The notes under the pieces: generated by a model
The model's input: the letters and a program-made list of their open reading frames with translations, nothing else
Told to the model about the DNA's origin: nothing
Database searches by the model: none
Part shown: positions 1 to 9,300 of the stretch, piece after piece
Layout of the letters: the number at the start of each line of letters is the position of its first letter
Position numbering within the stretch: the stretch's first letter is position 1
Program-made: the position numbers and the translations under genes
DNA from: Melieria omissa
Lineage: Eukaryota > Arthropoda > Insecta > Diptera > Ulidiidae
Length of the DNA: 64,000 nt
Direction of reading: 5' to 3'
Assembly (NCBI GenBank): GCA_963971225.1
Contig: OZ020270.1
Coordinates: 17,409,817-17,473,816 of the forward strand

Positions 1-547
1 AGAATCACCGAAAAATTGAAATTTCTCAAACAAATACCTCAAACGGGATATTGTTTGACTGCATCGAACTTTGCTTGCAAAGTCTGTAAATGCCTTCAAC
101 GGTGGGAGGGATTCATCCTCTTTTCTCTTTTGAATTTTCCGAAATTAAAAAGTTACATAGCTGAAGTACCACTTTTGTTACATTCTATTCTTACCTCTTC
201 CATTTTTCAGCTTATGGTTTTGAATTTGTTAAAATTTTTAAATTGAACGTCACTCACTCATCCCTGTATATGTTTACGCATCGAAATCATTGTGGAAACT
301 TATCTCATTTGTATAATTGAAATTTCATACAAATTTTGACAATTAGTTTATGAGGTGATAAACTTATACGGTTTATCAGTTTTACAAAGCTTTTACACGT
401 TTATATGAATACCCTTAATATGTCTTCGATACGTTCACTTTTTTGTTATAAAGAAATGTTAAATAATTTTAGAAATCGTTTTCTCATAAAAATTATTGGG
501 TTTATTCCATATTGATACTTTGATACTTAAAAAAAAGAAGGTGATAC
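1..547. other. AT-rich sequence, nothing recognised
   Basis: This stretch precedes the first mobile element. The open frame at 16-246 has no recognisable domain and its composition is that of AT-rich non-coding DNA. I see no RNA gene or repeat in it. Confidence 0.5.
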
Positions 548-613
548 ATATTGTAACGATAAGACAGTCTGTCGCTGTTCAAAGCAACCCTGCCGCTACG
601 TGCCGTGCTATAA

Positions 614-720
614 TCCAATCTGGCAACGACGGCCGCGATAGTAACTTTTAGTCCAATCTGGCAACGACGGCCGCGATAATAACTTTTAGTCCAACCTGGC
701 AATGATGGAGACTTTTAGTC
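614..720 (+). repeat. 38-bp tandem repeat in the LTR U3 region
   Basis: Two nearly identical 38-bp copies (614-651 and 652-689) are followed by a shortened third copy (690-718). Each begins TCCAAYCTGGCAA and ends ACTTTTAG. The repeats lie 45-150 bp upstream of the TATA box, where LTR enhancers usually sit. An enhancer role is inference. Confidence 0.75.
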
Positions 721-764
721 CACTCCGGAATGTGCGGGAACGATCTGCGCGATGGCCTGGCAGG

Positions 765-771
765 TATAAAA
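765..771 (+). promoter_or_regulatory. TATA box of the solo LTR
   Basis: TATAAAA lies in the context GGTATAAAAGG, about 100-120 bp upstream of the AATAAA signals, as expected for an LTR core promoter. Confidence 0.6.
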
Positions 772-1244
772 GGCAGCCGGATGCGGCGCAGCGAGTCAAG
801 TTGCCACACGAAGTAATTAAGCAAATACCTATGTGTACGAGCAGTAAAGTGTAAACTGTGAATAATAAATAAATGTGTAAAATAACACAAAATAAACTGT
901 GACTGTTGGTTTATTTTATTCTCTGCGTTTAAGAAACTGACTGTGTTTTATTTTCAAATTGCACAATCCAGTGATACGTAACAGCCCACTAGAACTAGTA
1001 TTCGTAACAATATTGATACATTTTAGGTCTCTTTTGTGCGATATTTTTTTCACAAGGCTACGGTCACACTGTCCATAACCCTAATCCTGCTCTTGCGAAG
1101 CCCCTTTCGTGCGACCTTGCTTGTATGCTTTAGGTTATAATCCTGTTGGAAGACTCAAAGCATTGGCGTTTTTCACGGACATACGGTAGCATGATTTCCT
1201 GCAAGAGTCCCGCACGACTCGAATCTATAGCATCATGCTAATCT

Positions 1245-2341
1245 ATGCCATCTGTGGTGATTGCTGATAATGCTGATGCTGAGACGGTTCTAACGCATGA
1301 TACAACAACAGGTGTTTCTCCCACTCTCTCGCTTACTGGAACTGCTGCTGCTCCTGTTGTTAGCATCTCTATGCCTACATCGTACGCTGATGCTGCTGCT
1401 GGTTGTTTGCTTGATGCTCATGATCTAAGTACAAGTGCTTCTCCCGCTCCCTCGTTTGCTCGAACTGCTGCTGATTCCTGCCATATGCCTATATCACACG
1501 CTGTTGCTGCTGCTGCTGTTGGTCCGCTTGGTGCTAATGCTCCGCTGCTCCCTGGAAGTCATGGTGATGCTGGCATACTTAGAAAACAGAGTTCGCACTC
1601 GGTTGTTGTTGGTAGCAAATCTAGTGCTGAGCTGGATGTAATCGCCGGCCTCGATAATCAAGCGGGTAGCGCGCTGGCTTCTCATACCAAAGGCCCAGGT
1701 TCGATTTCTGGCTCGGGCTGGTGAACAACTCATCTACTTCTATCGCTATCCACATGAAGGAAATGAGAATTACAAGAATCGCACAAGTGCGCTCTTGGCA
1801 GGCAATGGCAAAACCTCCAAGTGTGAACGAAAAACTGCCAATCGCCGTTCGGATTCGACGTTAAACTGTAGGTCCCCTCCCCCCCTTTCCCCATCCGCTT
1901 GAAATGTGTGCTGTAACATATGTTGGCAAAACAGTGTTGCATACACAGTTCAAAAACGGGTGAAATATGTGGTATCACAATGGGCCTTTCAGGCCTTCGA
2001 GTGTGTCTCTTATAAAGGCAGCCACCGCAACCTAACCTAACCTGGATGTAATCGTTCGTCTGAAGTGGCTGCATCTGTCTTCTTTTAAGCCATCGGTTAC
2101 TACTGACAACATTATCGACTACATCGCTAAACATGCGAGTATTGAGCGAACGCAAATCTCTTGTTGTAAGCTTATTAAGAAAGATACGGCTCCTGACTCT
2201 TTGAAAAGAATGAATATCAAATTGGGGATTGCGTCGGCGCATTACAATAAATTACTCAACTCTGCGCTCTGGCCGTCCGACGTGAGAGTCCGGCCTTTCC
2301 GTTTTTTTCGGAAACTAGAAGGCGCAGCATCAACCCCATAG
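1245..2341 (+). pseudogene. LINE ORF1 protein, interrupted by a SINE
   Basis: From ATG 1245 the frame runs to 1644, is cut by the SINE, and resumes at 2042-2341 (stop TAG 2339-2341). The amino-terminal 130 residues are low-complexity Ala/Ser/Thr/Pro, partly from runs of GCT codons. The part after the SINE resembles the carboxy-terminal domain of insect LINE ORF1 proteins: a leucine-rich segment, a KLIKK stretch, then WPSDVRVRPF near the end. Such proteins bind LINE RNA in a ribonucleoprotein. The 13-bp duplication CTGGATGTAATCG rejoins the frame cleanly. Domain recognition is by pattern only. Confidence 0.65.
1645..2041 (+). mobile_element. tRNA-derived SINE with a LINE-like 3' tail
   Basis: The 397-bp insert is flanked by the 13-bp direct duplication CTGGATGTAATCG (1632-1644 and 2042-2054). 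Its head is tRNA-like: a box A-like stretch around 1655-1675 and a box B, GGTTCGATTTC, at 1698-1708, the internal RNA polymerase III promoter. The body carries AAACTGTAGGTCCCC near 1864. The last 75 bp match the 3' end of the LOA-like LINE ending at 26615, including TGTGGTATCACAATGGGCC, then GGCAGCCAC, and it ends in short AACCT repeats. It is non-coding and would depend on a LINE for transposition. Confidence 0.85.
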
Positions 2342-3099
2342 TTGCTAATCCTGCTGAAGGAATTCCTGTGTTGCCTGCATCGAATTCGACCAGTGGCTCA
2401 TTAAAAATCTACTATCAGAATGCCTCGGGGCTGCGGACTAAATCCAGCTCAATTTTTACAACTACTGCACAATTGGACTACGATATTCTTGTTATCACCG
2501 AAACATGGCTTAATGCGGATTTTTTTGATGAGGAATTCTTCGATTTAAACCTATACCATGTTTTTCGTAAGGATCGTGATGCTGCTAAAACTGGATGTAG
2601 GCGTGGTGGTGGAGTCCTTATAGCAGTTAAACGTTTGTTTTGTGCCTCACTTATTGAGTTGACTAATACCAAAAAGTATGAAACATAAAGAGTGTGCATC
2701 TCATACAAGCAAAAATTTGAATGCGGGTGCTGATATCGCCACCCGTCTTCTGGATGCGGGGGGTAGACAACGAGAGAAAACACTTGAAACGACAGTACAA
2801 TGCTCTGAGCGCAAATCATAGAAACACGAATGCCGCGTCTGTGCTCACTCGTTCATTCTCGCTCAATTGTTCGAAGAGGAGGAAGACGATGTGCTGTTGT
2901 TCTTGTTGTTGCGCTGGTGAAAAGCTGAAATTGTAAAACGATTTATATTTTCTGGCTGGCTTTTGTTTTTCTTCTATAAGCCTGCACAACGTCGCATTTT
3001 GCTCCTGAACTGCCGATTGTAGTGTGCGCAAAATCATAGAAAAGAAAATACAATATGGCTGACATGGCGACCTATATGATCGCTACAGGAAATTAAAAA

Positions 3100-3330
3100 A
3101 TAAATAATAAGTAGGGATCGGAATTATATGCAAGTGCATATTTATTTTGAGCTTCCGATTTGAACGGGACCAAAACAGAAACTATTTTTATTGAAAAATA
3201 TTAAGAATGAGTTAACATATGCACTGCATATTTGCATATGTTTGCATATTTTGGATATTTTTGCATTTTTTGCGTAGGTTTTGCATATAAATCCGATACC
3301 TAATAATAAGTAATCAATAAAAATGGAATT
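3100..3330. other. AT-rich segment with repeated TTTGCATAT motifs
   Basis: TGCATAT-type words recur at least six times between 3128 and 3292, inside the TIR element. No coding sequence is recognisable. It may be a subterminal or internal spacer of the transposon. Confidence 0.4.
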
Positions 3331-3579
3331 GGAAAGAAAAGAAAACGTCTTTATTACCCATAATAATTTTCCGTCTCGTTCTTTGGAACTTTTCTTACGG
3401 CCCACATATAATGCTTGTTTAAAAGAACTAAAATAAGAAAATCTAATATTGTAAATTTATGATCACATCATTCGCCATGGAATCATTCAGGTGTAGAACA
3501 TTTAAACTATTTTTAAACGTAGGCATGCCGTAATACAATTTTCTTATGACAAAATACTTGTCTTATTATTTCTTTATTT

Positions 3580-3800
3580 AGTGCTTTAGTAGTGCTTTCG
3601 CCCTATTGAAAGTCAATAGACCTATTAAATTATGTTTTTCCATACAATCTTCTAACCCTCCGTTAGATTTCGATAAAAAAAAAAAAATTAAAACACGCAT
3701 CTAATTATTTTTAATTTCGTGAAACACGAATTTTGAAGTCAATATGCCTATCAGTTCATTTTTTTTCGTAGTTTTCCCATATTCTCAAAATTGTAATCAA
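3580..3800. repeat. Fragment of the ~120-bp repeat family seen at 12.6-14.2 kb
   Basis: Two degenerate units carry the series TCCATAC..., AACCC, GTTAGATTTCGAT, AAAACACG, GAAGTCAATA in the same order as the tandem units inside the Helitron-like region at 12.6-14.2 kb. This marks an older fragment of that family inside the TIR element. Confidence 0.5.
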
Positions 3801-3955
3801 GCATGTGAAAATATAAACAAATAATTTTACTTCGAACTCGGCACGTAAAAATATTTGCAAACATTTTAAATTGGGATCAACCACCAAATTTTTTAATTAA
3901 TCAAAGCATTGGTCAGCAAAAAGCCATACACCACAAAAATTCGATTGTTGGTGAC

Positions 3956-4628
3956 CAGGGTTACCGTTGTGCGACTTTAGTTGCATTTTGCAACCTTTTT
4001 GACGCTCTGAGACTTTTTGTGCGACTTTTTCATAATTATGTAATTTTGCAACTTTTTCCATCTTTGTGCGACTTTTTTCCCCCTTTTTTGCATACAGTAG
4101 GAAGCTTAAAGAATATTTTAAATGAACCGTTGTACCTTAATTTATATAAGTTAGCAGCGCATGTATTAACTCTACCTCACAGTAGTGCGTGTGCGGAAAG
4201 AATTTTTTCAAAATTAGGATTAATGAAAAATAAATTAACTAATAGGTTAAAAGTAGAAACTTGTGACTCAATGCTCTCAGGACTAAATTTGTTAGATACC
4301 GTAATAGAAGACTGGATGCCAAGTGATGAACTTATGCGAAAATACAGAGAAGTAAAAAAAAATAAAATTTAAAATGTAAATTTGCTAGATCCCGAAATAG
4401 AAGACTGGATTAACTTTTGAAAAAGTACAGAGTTACAAAAAATACAATTTTTTAATCATTATTTCTAAGTTATTTATATCGTTGAAATGTTAATTTGAAT
4501 TGTTAGTTGTGTTTTTCCGTAATAAAAAAGTGTGCCCCTTTTTTTGAAAAAACGACTTTTTTGTGCGACTTTTTTTTTTTAAAACGACCTTTTGTGCGAC
4601 TTTCTCAAAATTCTCAACGGCAACCCTG
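3956..4628 (+). mobile_element. Internally deleted hAT element
   Basis: The 673-bp element begins CAGGGTTACCGTT and ends AACGGCAACCCTG, an inverted pair differing at one base. It is flanked by the 8-bp duplication TTGGTGAC (3948-3955 and 4629-4636), the hallmark of hAT transposition. The word TTGTGCGACTTT and close variants recur near both ends, like subterminal transposase-binding repeats. It retains only the carboxy-terminal part of a hAT transposase. Confidence 0.9.
4100..4372 (+). pseudogene. hAT transposase fragment, carboxy-terminal dimerisation domain
   Basis: About 90 residues match the hATC dimerisation region: LYLNLYKLAAHVLTLPHSS, then ACAERIFSKLG, then NRLKVET, with the conserved ERxFS core. 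The domain ends about 30 residues before the stop at 4370-4372. The upstream catalytic domain is missing, and the bases before 4100 (a pyrimidine run then CATACAG) look like the deletion joint or a splice acceptor. The fragment has no D or E catalytic residues and cannot transpose DNA. Confidence 0.8.
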
Positions 4629-4636
4629 TTGGTGAC

Positions 4637-4894
4637 ATTGCAGCAAAATCAATCACAACACAAAAAAGCATACACACAATAAACGACAACACCAAAAACA
4701 TTAGCGAATCCCGAATCAACATCGTTGAAACGACGATGACGATGCTTTGGTTCGTTGTTTACTCTTCGCTTGCGCTTCGAAGATTGCAAACTGTTGAGCG
4801 CGAGCAAATTTCCCGCAAGCTATGCCTCCGCTCATCTCTTCCCGCCCGCATCAAGAAACACGCTTGACAAATTTTTGAAGATGCGTATTCTTTA
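4637..4894. other. Right part of the TIR element
   Basis: This sequence continues the TIR element between the hAT duplication and the Helitron. The reading frames here show no known domain. Towards 4865-4894 it becomes the inverted counterpart of 2670-2720. Confidence 0.5.
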
Positions 4895-6204
4895 TCTTAT
4901 ATATAAAATTCTCGTGTCACAGTGTTTGTTACCGTACTCCTCTGAAACGGCTTGACCGATTTTTATGAAATTTTACATGCATATTCAGTAGGTCTGAGAA
5001 TCGGCTACTAACTATTTTTTATATCCCTAAGGGGCGTGGCACATTTTTGTGACCCAATTATTCTGCTGAACTACAAGTCACAGAGGAATGGAACTTAGCA
5101 TGAACCTATCATGTAATCATATCTCTCGACAGACGGAATGAGGCAGGTTTTGGACAACGGGGCGTGGCACCACCCATACAAGCAAACTCTTTAAAATAGA
5201 ATATCTTCGAAATTATAAGTAGTACAACATTAAAATTTAGTACCCCGTCGTCCTATAGATGAGTCATTCTAATGATAAGATTTTATGGGCGTTGGACAAG
5301 GGGCGTGGCACATTTTTTGTGACCCAAATATTTTGTTGAACTATAAGTCGCTCAGCAATGAAACTTAGTACGAACCTACCATTTATTCATATATTTCGAC
5401 AGAGGGAATGGGGCAAGTATTGGACGAGGGGGCGTGGCACCACCCATACAAGCAAAATCTTTAAAATAGAATATCTTCGAAATTATAAGTAGCACAACAT
5501 TAAAATTTAGTACCCCGTCGTCCCATAGATGAGTCATTCTAATGATAAGATTTTATGGGCGTTGGACAAGGGGCGTGGCACATTTTTTGTGACCCAAATA
5601 TTTTGCTGAACTATAAGTCGCTCAGCAATGAAACTTAGTACGAACCTACCATTTATTCATATATTTCGACAGAGGGAATGGGGCAAGTATTGGACGAGGG
5701 GGCGTGGCACCCATACAAGCAAAATCTTTAAAATAGAATATCTTCGAAATTATAAGTAGCACAACATTAAAATTTAGTACCGCGTCGTCCCATAGATGAG
5801 TCATTCTACTGATAACATTTGATGGGCATTGGCCAAGGGGCGTGGTACATTTTTTATGACCCAAATATTTTGCTGAACTATAAGTCGCTCAGCAATGAAA
5901 CTTAGTACGGACCTACCATTTTTTCTTTTGACAGAGGGCATTGAATAAGGGGCAGGCATTGAATAAGAGGGCATGGCACCGCCCATATAATTTAAATCCG
6001 GTTCAAGCGCAGTCCATTTCTTTACTGAAACTTAACAGCAACATTGTTTATTTGTGGGCCTTGATTGCGTTAATCAGTAGCTCCTCCTCTTCCTTCAGTT
6101 GGTTTTCTTCGTCAATTTGCATCGCCATAGATTCGCCACCTCGCGTATTTCATTATAAAAAAACAACAAATGTCGTGCGAGACAAAGTTCGCGGGGTCAG
6201 CTAG
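4895..6204 (+). mobile_element. Non-autonomous Helitron
   Basis: The 1,310-bp element starts TCTTATATATAAAATTCTCG and ends GGGGTCAGCTAG. It lies between A (4894) and T (6205), the rolling-circle Helitron rule (5' TC, 3' CTAG, target A/T, no duplication). A phrase typical of arthropod Helitron 5' ends, GAAACGGCTTGACCGATTTT, follows at about 4945. The 3' end has the usual GACAAAGTTCGC before CTAG. No Rep/helicase is encoded; the interior is mostly a 270-bp tandem repeat. It landed 16 bp inside the right end of the TIR element. Confidence 0.85.
5031..5980 (+). repeat. ~270-bp tandem repeat inside the Helitron
   Basis: The word GGGGCGTGGCAC opens units at 5031, 5300, 5570 and 5837 (the last with one change), giving a period close to 270 bp and about 3.5 copies. 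A second GGCGTGGCACC lies near the middle of each unit. The reverse complement of this unit forms the repeats in the minus-strand Helitrons at 14.3-15.6 kb. Confidence 0.85.
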
Positions 6205-8823
6205 TATTCTATATTCTTTGCTAATACTGACTCGCTTTTGGATCAACTTTGCGTTACTGTCCGTGGGTCTGTGGAGTCGCTGCTTATTTGTGTTTCCTAC
6301 ATTCCTCCGAATAGCTCATTCAACCTTTATAAAGCGCATGTATATAATGTACATGACCTAGCTATGAATCGCTCTGTCAAAGATCATCTATGCGTGCTAG
6401 GAGATTTCAACTTAAGCAAATTGGATTGGAGCTTTATTAACTTGCCTAACTCCCTCTCATGTATGTAGTGATATTGAATTGTACGTTGTAGACTCCTTGT
6501 TAGACCTTGATCTTATGCAAGTTAATGGGTGCTTAAATAAGCTGGGCAGGTTATTGGACCTAGTTTTTATAAGTAATAATCTTTGCTTTTCAGTAAATGA
6601 AGCAGCTTTTCCAATTTCTTCATCTGATATTCATCATATACAGCTCTCAATTTGCCTAAAATTCTATAAATTTTTGCCTCTTGGAGTTGCACGCACTGAA
6701 CTTCGCAGGTTTAACTATAAGTTGTGCGACTTTGATCTCATAAGTGGTTTAATAAATGATATCGATTGGGATACTGAGTTTCAGTGTCTCAAGGTTAATG
6801 GCTGTTTTGAATTCTTCAATAATAAACTAGCTGAAATTTGCTATGAAAACATTCCGTGTATTAGGGATAAAATTTATAAATTACCATGGCATACACACGA
6901 GCTTAAAAGGCTTAAAAATCTAAGAAATAAGTTTTATAAAAAATATGTATCAACAAGTAGCATTGTTCACTTTACTAATTATAAGTACTATATGAAAGAA
7001 TTAAATATTCTCGACAAGGCTCTCTATAAAAGATATATGTTGAGGTTTGAAACTAATATTAAAAATAACCCAAAGGAGTTTTGGCGTTATGTAAATTCGA
7101 AAAAGAAAAGCTCTAATATTCCTACCTCGATGTTTTTGGGGACGAAGATCTCTAATAGTGCTCTTGAAACCGCTAACGTTTTTTCTGAATTCTTTGAATC
7201 AAGCTTTGAAGAAGGTAATGATTGTTCTTCTACTACAAATGAAACTTTTCATTCCTTTGACTTTTGGTCGTTGACCCTGTCTGAGGATGATGTAATCTTA
7301 GGCATCTCGAATTTAAAATTAACGAAGAAACCGGATCTTGGCGGGATTTCATCGTTTCTTCTTAAAAAATGCTGCAACGCAGTTGCTAAGCCGCTGCAGG
7401 TAATATTTAATAAGTCCCTTGAGTCTGGGATTTTCATAGATGCCTGGAAGAAGTAATTTATAACCCCCATCTTTAAATCTGGAAATAAAAACAATGTTGC
7501 GAATTACAGACCAATAACGAAGCTAACGACGACTAGTAAACTCTTTGAGTGCACTGTCAACTTCAAAATATCTTTTGTAGTAAAACGCTTAATCTTGCCA
7601 TCTTAGCACGGGTTTGTCGCGGGTTGTTCAACTATAACAAACCTTACACTGTTTTCCGAGTATTGCATATCTGCCTTTCAGGAGGGATATCAAGTTGATG
7701 CGATTTACACCGACTTTTCGAAAGCGTTTGATAAGGTGTCGCACGCGGTTTTGATCAAAAAATTATCAAATTTGGGGTTTCACTCTAGTATGCTATCATG
7801 GTTTATATCCTATCTTAAAAATAGAGAAAGTTTTGTTAGTATTGAAAATGTCCACTCTCGACCATTTGTAGCAACTTCTGGTGTACCACAAGGCAGTATC
7901 CTTGGTCCACTGTTGTTCATTCTTTTTATCAATGATATTTCATACGCCGTCAGAAATTCTCAGTGCCTTTTGTTTGCCGATGACTTAAAACTTTACACTA
8001 AAGTTAAGGATTTTTCGGACGTTTCTAATTTACAGTCGGATATAAACTCAATCGTTTGTTGGTGTGTTAAAAATCAACTCCAACTTAATGTTTCAAAGTG
8101 TCACTTTGCCACTTTCTCGAAGTCAACCAATCCTATAAATACTTCGTATTCCCTGGCGAACTCCCCGCTTGATCGAATCATGGAAGTTAAAGACCTTGGG
8201 ATAATTTTTGATTCTAAATTCAACTTTGTACCCCACTTGAATTACATCATACCTAAAGCCTACTCCTTGCTAGCGTTCATTCGCCGTAACGGTGCGGAAT
8301 TCTCTGATCCATACACGCTTAAGTCGCTTTATACAAGTCTGGTTTGTTCTAGGCTAGAATATGGTTCTTTCATATGGAATCCATTTTATGCATCTCATGT
8401 CTCACGAATTGAACGAATCCAAAAGTCGTTTGTTCGCTTCGCTCTGAGGTCTCTCAGGTTTGCAGATCCTTTACCATCCTATGAGGCACGTTGCAAGCTA
8501 ATTGACCTAAAGTCTCTGGAAAACAGAAGAACAACCTTGGCACTGATGTTCGTTTCTGACATCGTGGTGGGAAGGGTTGACTGCCCGTCTTTGCTGCAGT
8601 TAATTAACTTCAATGTTCCTTCAAGAGCGCTACGACAGGCAGGCACATTCTACTTAAGCACTTGCCGAGCTAATTATGCTTTAAACTCCACTTTATACAG
8701 AGCTTTAAACGTGTATAACACTGTATCTTCTAAATTCAAGTTAGACTTGTTTCTTTCAAAAGATGTTTTTAAAAATGATCTAAAACATGTTCTCTAGTTT
8801 TAAGTTTAGTTTGTAATGTGTCT

Positions 8824-9072
8824 GTAAGAACAATCTGTTCATAGACTTAAATTAATAAATAAAGATTCATACACATACACATCGATCCATCGTTTTCTTG
8901 ATCAAATAAATAGCGTCACCTCCATAAAACGTAAGACATGCTCAATAAATAAATGCATGTCTTACGTTTTATGGAAGTGGCGCTATTTATTTGATCAAGA
9001 AAACGATGGATCGATGTGTATGTGTATGAATCTTTATTTATTAATTTAAGTCTATGAACAGATTGTTCTTAC
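8824..9072. repeat. 117-bp inverted duplication at the LINE 3' end
   Basis: Arms 8824-8940 and 8956-9072 are inverted copies with a few mismatches, separated by a 15-bp loop. Each arm holds the last 60 bp of the LINE plus about 57 bp of Tc1-like transposase sequence. The DNA strand could fold into a long hairpin. Confidence 0.9.
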
Positions 9073-9152
9073 ATGCTCAATAAATAAATGCATGTCTTAC
9101 GTTTTATGGAAGTGGCGCTATTTATTTGATCAAGAAAACGATAGATCGATGA
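8936..9152 (+). repeat. 82-bp direct repeat next to the inverted duplication
   Basis: 8936-9017 recurs at 9071-9152, an offset of 135 bp. It starts ACATGCTCAATAAATAAATG and runs through the Tc1-like segment, with one G/A difference near the end. Together with the inverted arms it points to template switching. Confidence 0.85.
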
Positions 9153-9300
9153 ATGGAATGGCTCGCACAATCACCAGACTTCAATACAATTAAAAATTTG
9201 TGGGGTGACGTGAAGAGAGCAGTTGCTCACAATAATCCTTTAAATAATAATCAACTTTGAGAAGCAGTAGACCACGCCCCACAGTGGCTGATTCTGCCGA
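9071..9300 (+). pseudogene. Tc1-like transposase remnant
   Basis: Two pieces of a Tc1-type DDE transposase are visible. KWRYLFDQEND (about 9093-9141) resembles the segment around the second catalytic Asp. EWLAQSPDFNTIKNLW (from 9156) matches the conserved block just before the third acidic residue and continues as VKRAVAHNNP. TGA at 9258-9260 stands where Trp is expected and is followed by EAV in frame. The DNA between the two motifs is deleted. It is a dead fragment into which the upstream LINE appears to have inserted. Confidence 0.75.

Larger units (their letters stand above)
552..1009 (+). mobile_element. Solo LTR of an LTR retrotransposon
   Basis: The 458-bp segment starts TGTAACGA and ends TTCGTAACA, so it has TG...CA termini with near-inverted ends. 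It is flanked by a direct 4-bp duplication, ATAT at 548-551 and again at 1010-1013. Inside it are a TATA box (765-771) and AATAAA signals at 864-869 and 891-896, the expected promoter and polyadenylation layout of an LTR read on the plus strand. No internal gag or pol follows, so it is a solo LTR left by recombination. A 4-bp duplication fits Ty3/Gypsy-type integration but does not prove the class. The LTR in the 5.2-kb array has the same terminal bases and layout, so the two are probably related families. Confidence 0.85.
2670..6220. mobile_element. TIR DNA transposon of unknown superfamily, host of a hAT and a Helitron
   Basis: The insert sits exactly where the LINE endonuclease frame breaks and is flanked by CTAATAC at 2663-2669 and 6221-6227. 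Its left end begins CAAAAAGTATGAAACATAAA. The inverted right end, read once the Helitron is removed (4895-6204), begins CAAAGAATATAGAATATAAA, and similarity continues inward through GCATCT and AAAAATTTG. Without the hAT and Helitron it would be about 1.56 kb. I find no transposase in it, so it is non-autonomous. A 7-bp duplication, possibly 8 bp with one mismatch, would suit hAT-like or P-like elements, but the termini match none I can name. Confidence 0.7.
2341..8797 (+). pseudogene. LINE ORF2 (endonuclease and reverse transcriptase), split and frame-damaged
   Basis: Part 1 (2341-2669) encodes the start of the endonuclease, with KIYYQNASGLRTK, then VITETWL, then GGGVLIAVK. After the insert the frame resumes at 6228 with YIPPNSS and LGDFNL, the latter a conserved endonuclease motif. 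A frameshift follows near 6465. From 6479 one frame runs to 8797 through TAA 7454-7456 and TAG 7604-7606, both inside conserved sequence. The reverse transcriptase shows YTDFSKAFDKV, then GVPQGSILGPLLF, then the catalytic FADD (LLFADDLKLYT, near 7972-8004). No RNase H is visible. The product would nick the target and copy LINE RNA; this copy cannot. Confidence 0.85.
1014..8883 (+). mobile_element. CR1/Jockey-type non-LTR retrotransposon (LINE), degenerate and split by insertions
   Basis: Two reading frames of a LINE are recognisable: an ORF1 protein and an ORF2 with apurinic-type endonuclease followed by reverse transcriptase. Removing the SINE (1645-2041) and the TIR element (2670-6220) rejoins the coding sequence at both target duplications. 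The 5' limit is uncertain; 1014-1244 is probably its leader, with ORF1 starting at ATG 1245. The 3' end is near 8883, after an AT-rich tail with AATAAATAAA. A frameshift and at least two in-frame stops make it non-functional. I place it in the CR1/Jockey group from the ORF1 carboxy-terminal domain and the reverse transcriptase; the exact clade needs a tree. Confidence 0.8.

Noticed and set aside
1245..1724. An intact 159-codon gene
   Set aside because: The last 26 or so codons are read through the SINE; the true frame resumes after the target duplication at 2042.
5646..5986. Minus-strand frames in the Helitron
   Set aside because: They translate the 270-bp repeat and its GGGCGTGGCAC words; no Rep or helicase motif is present.
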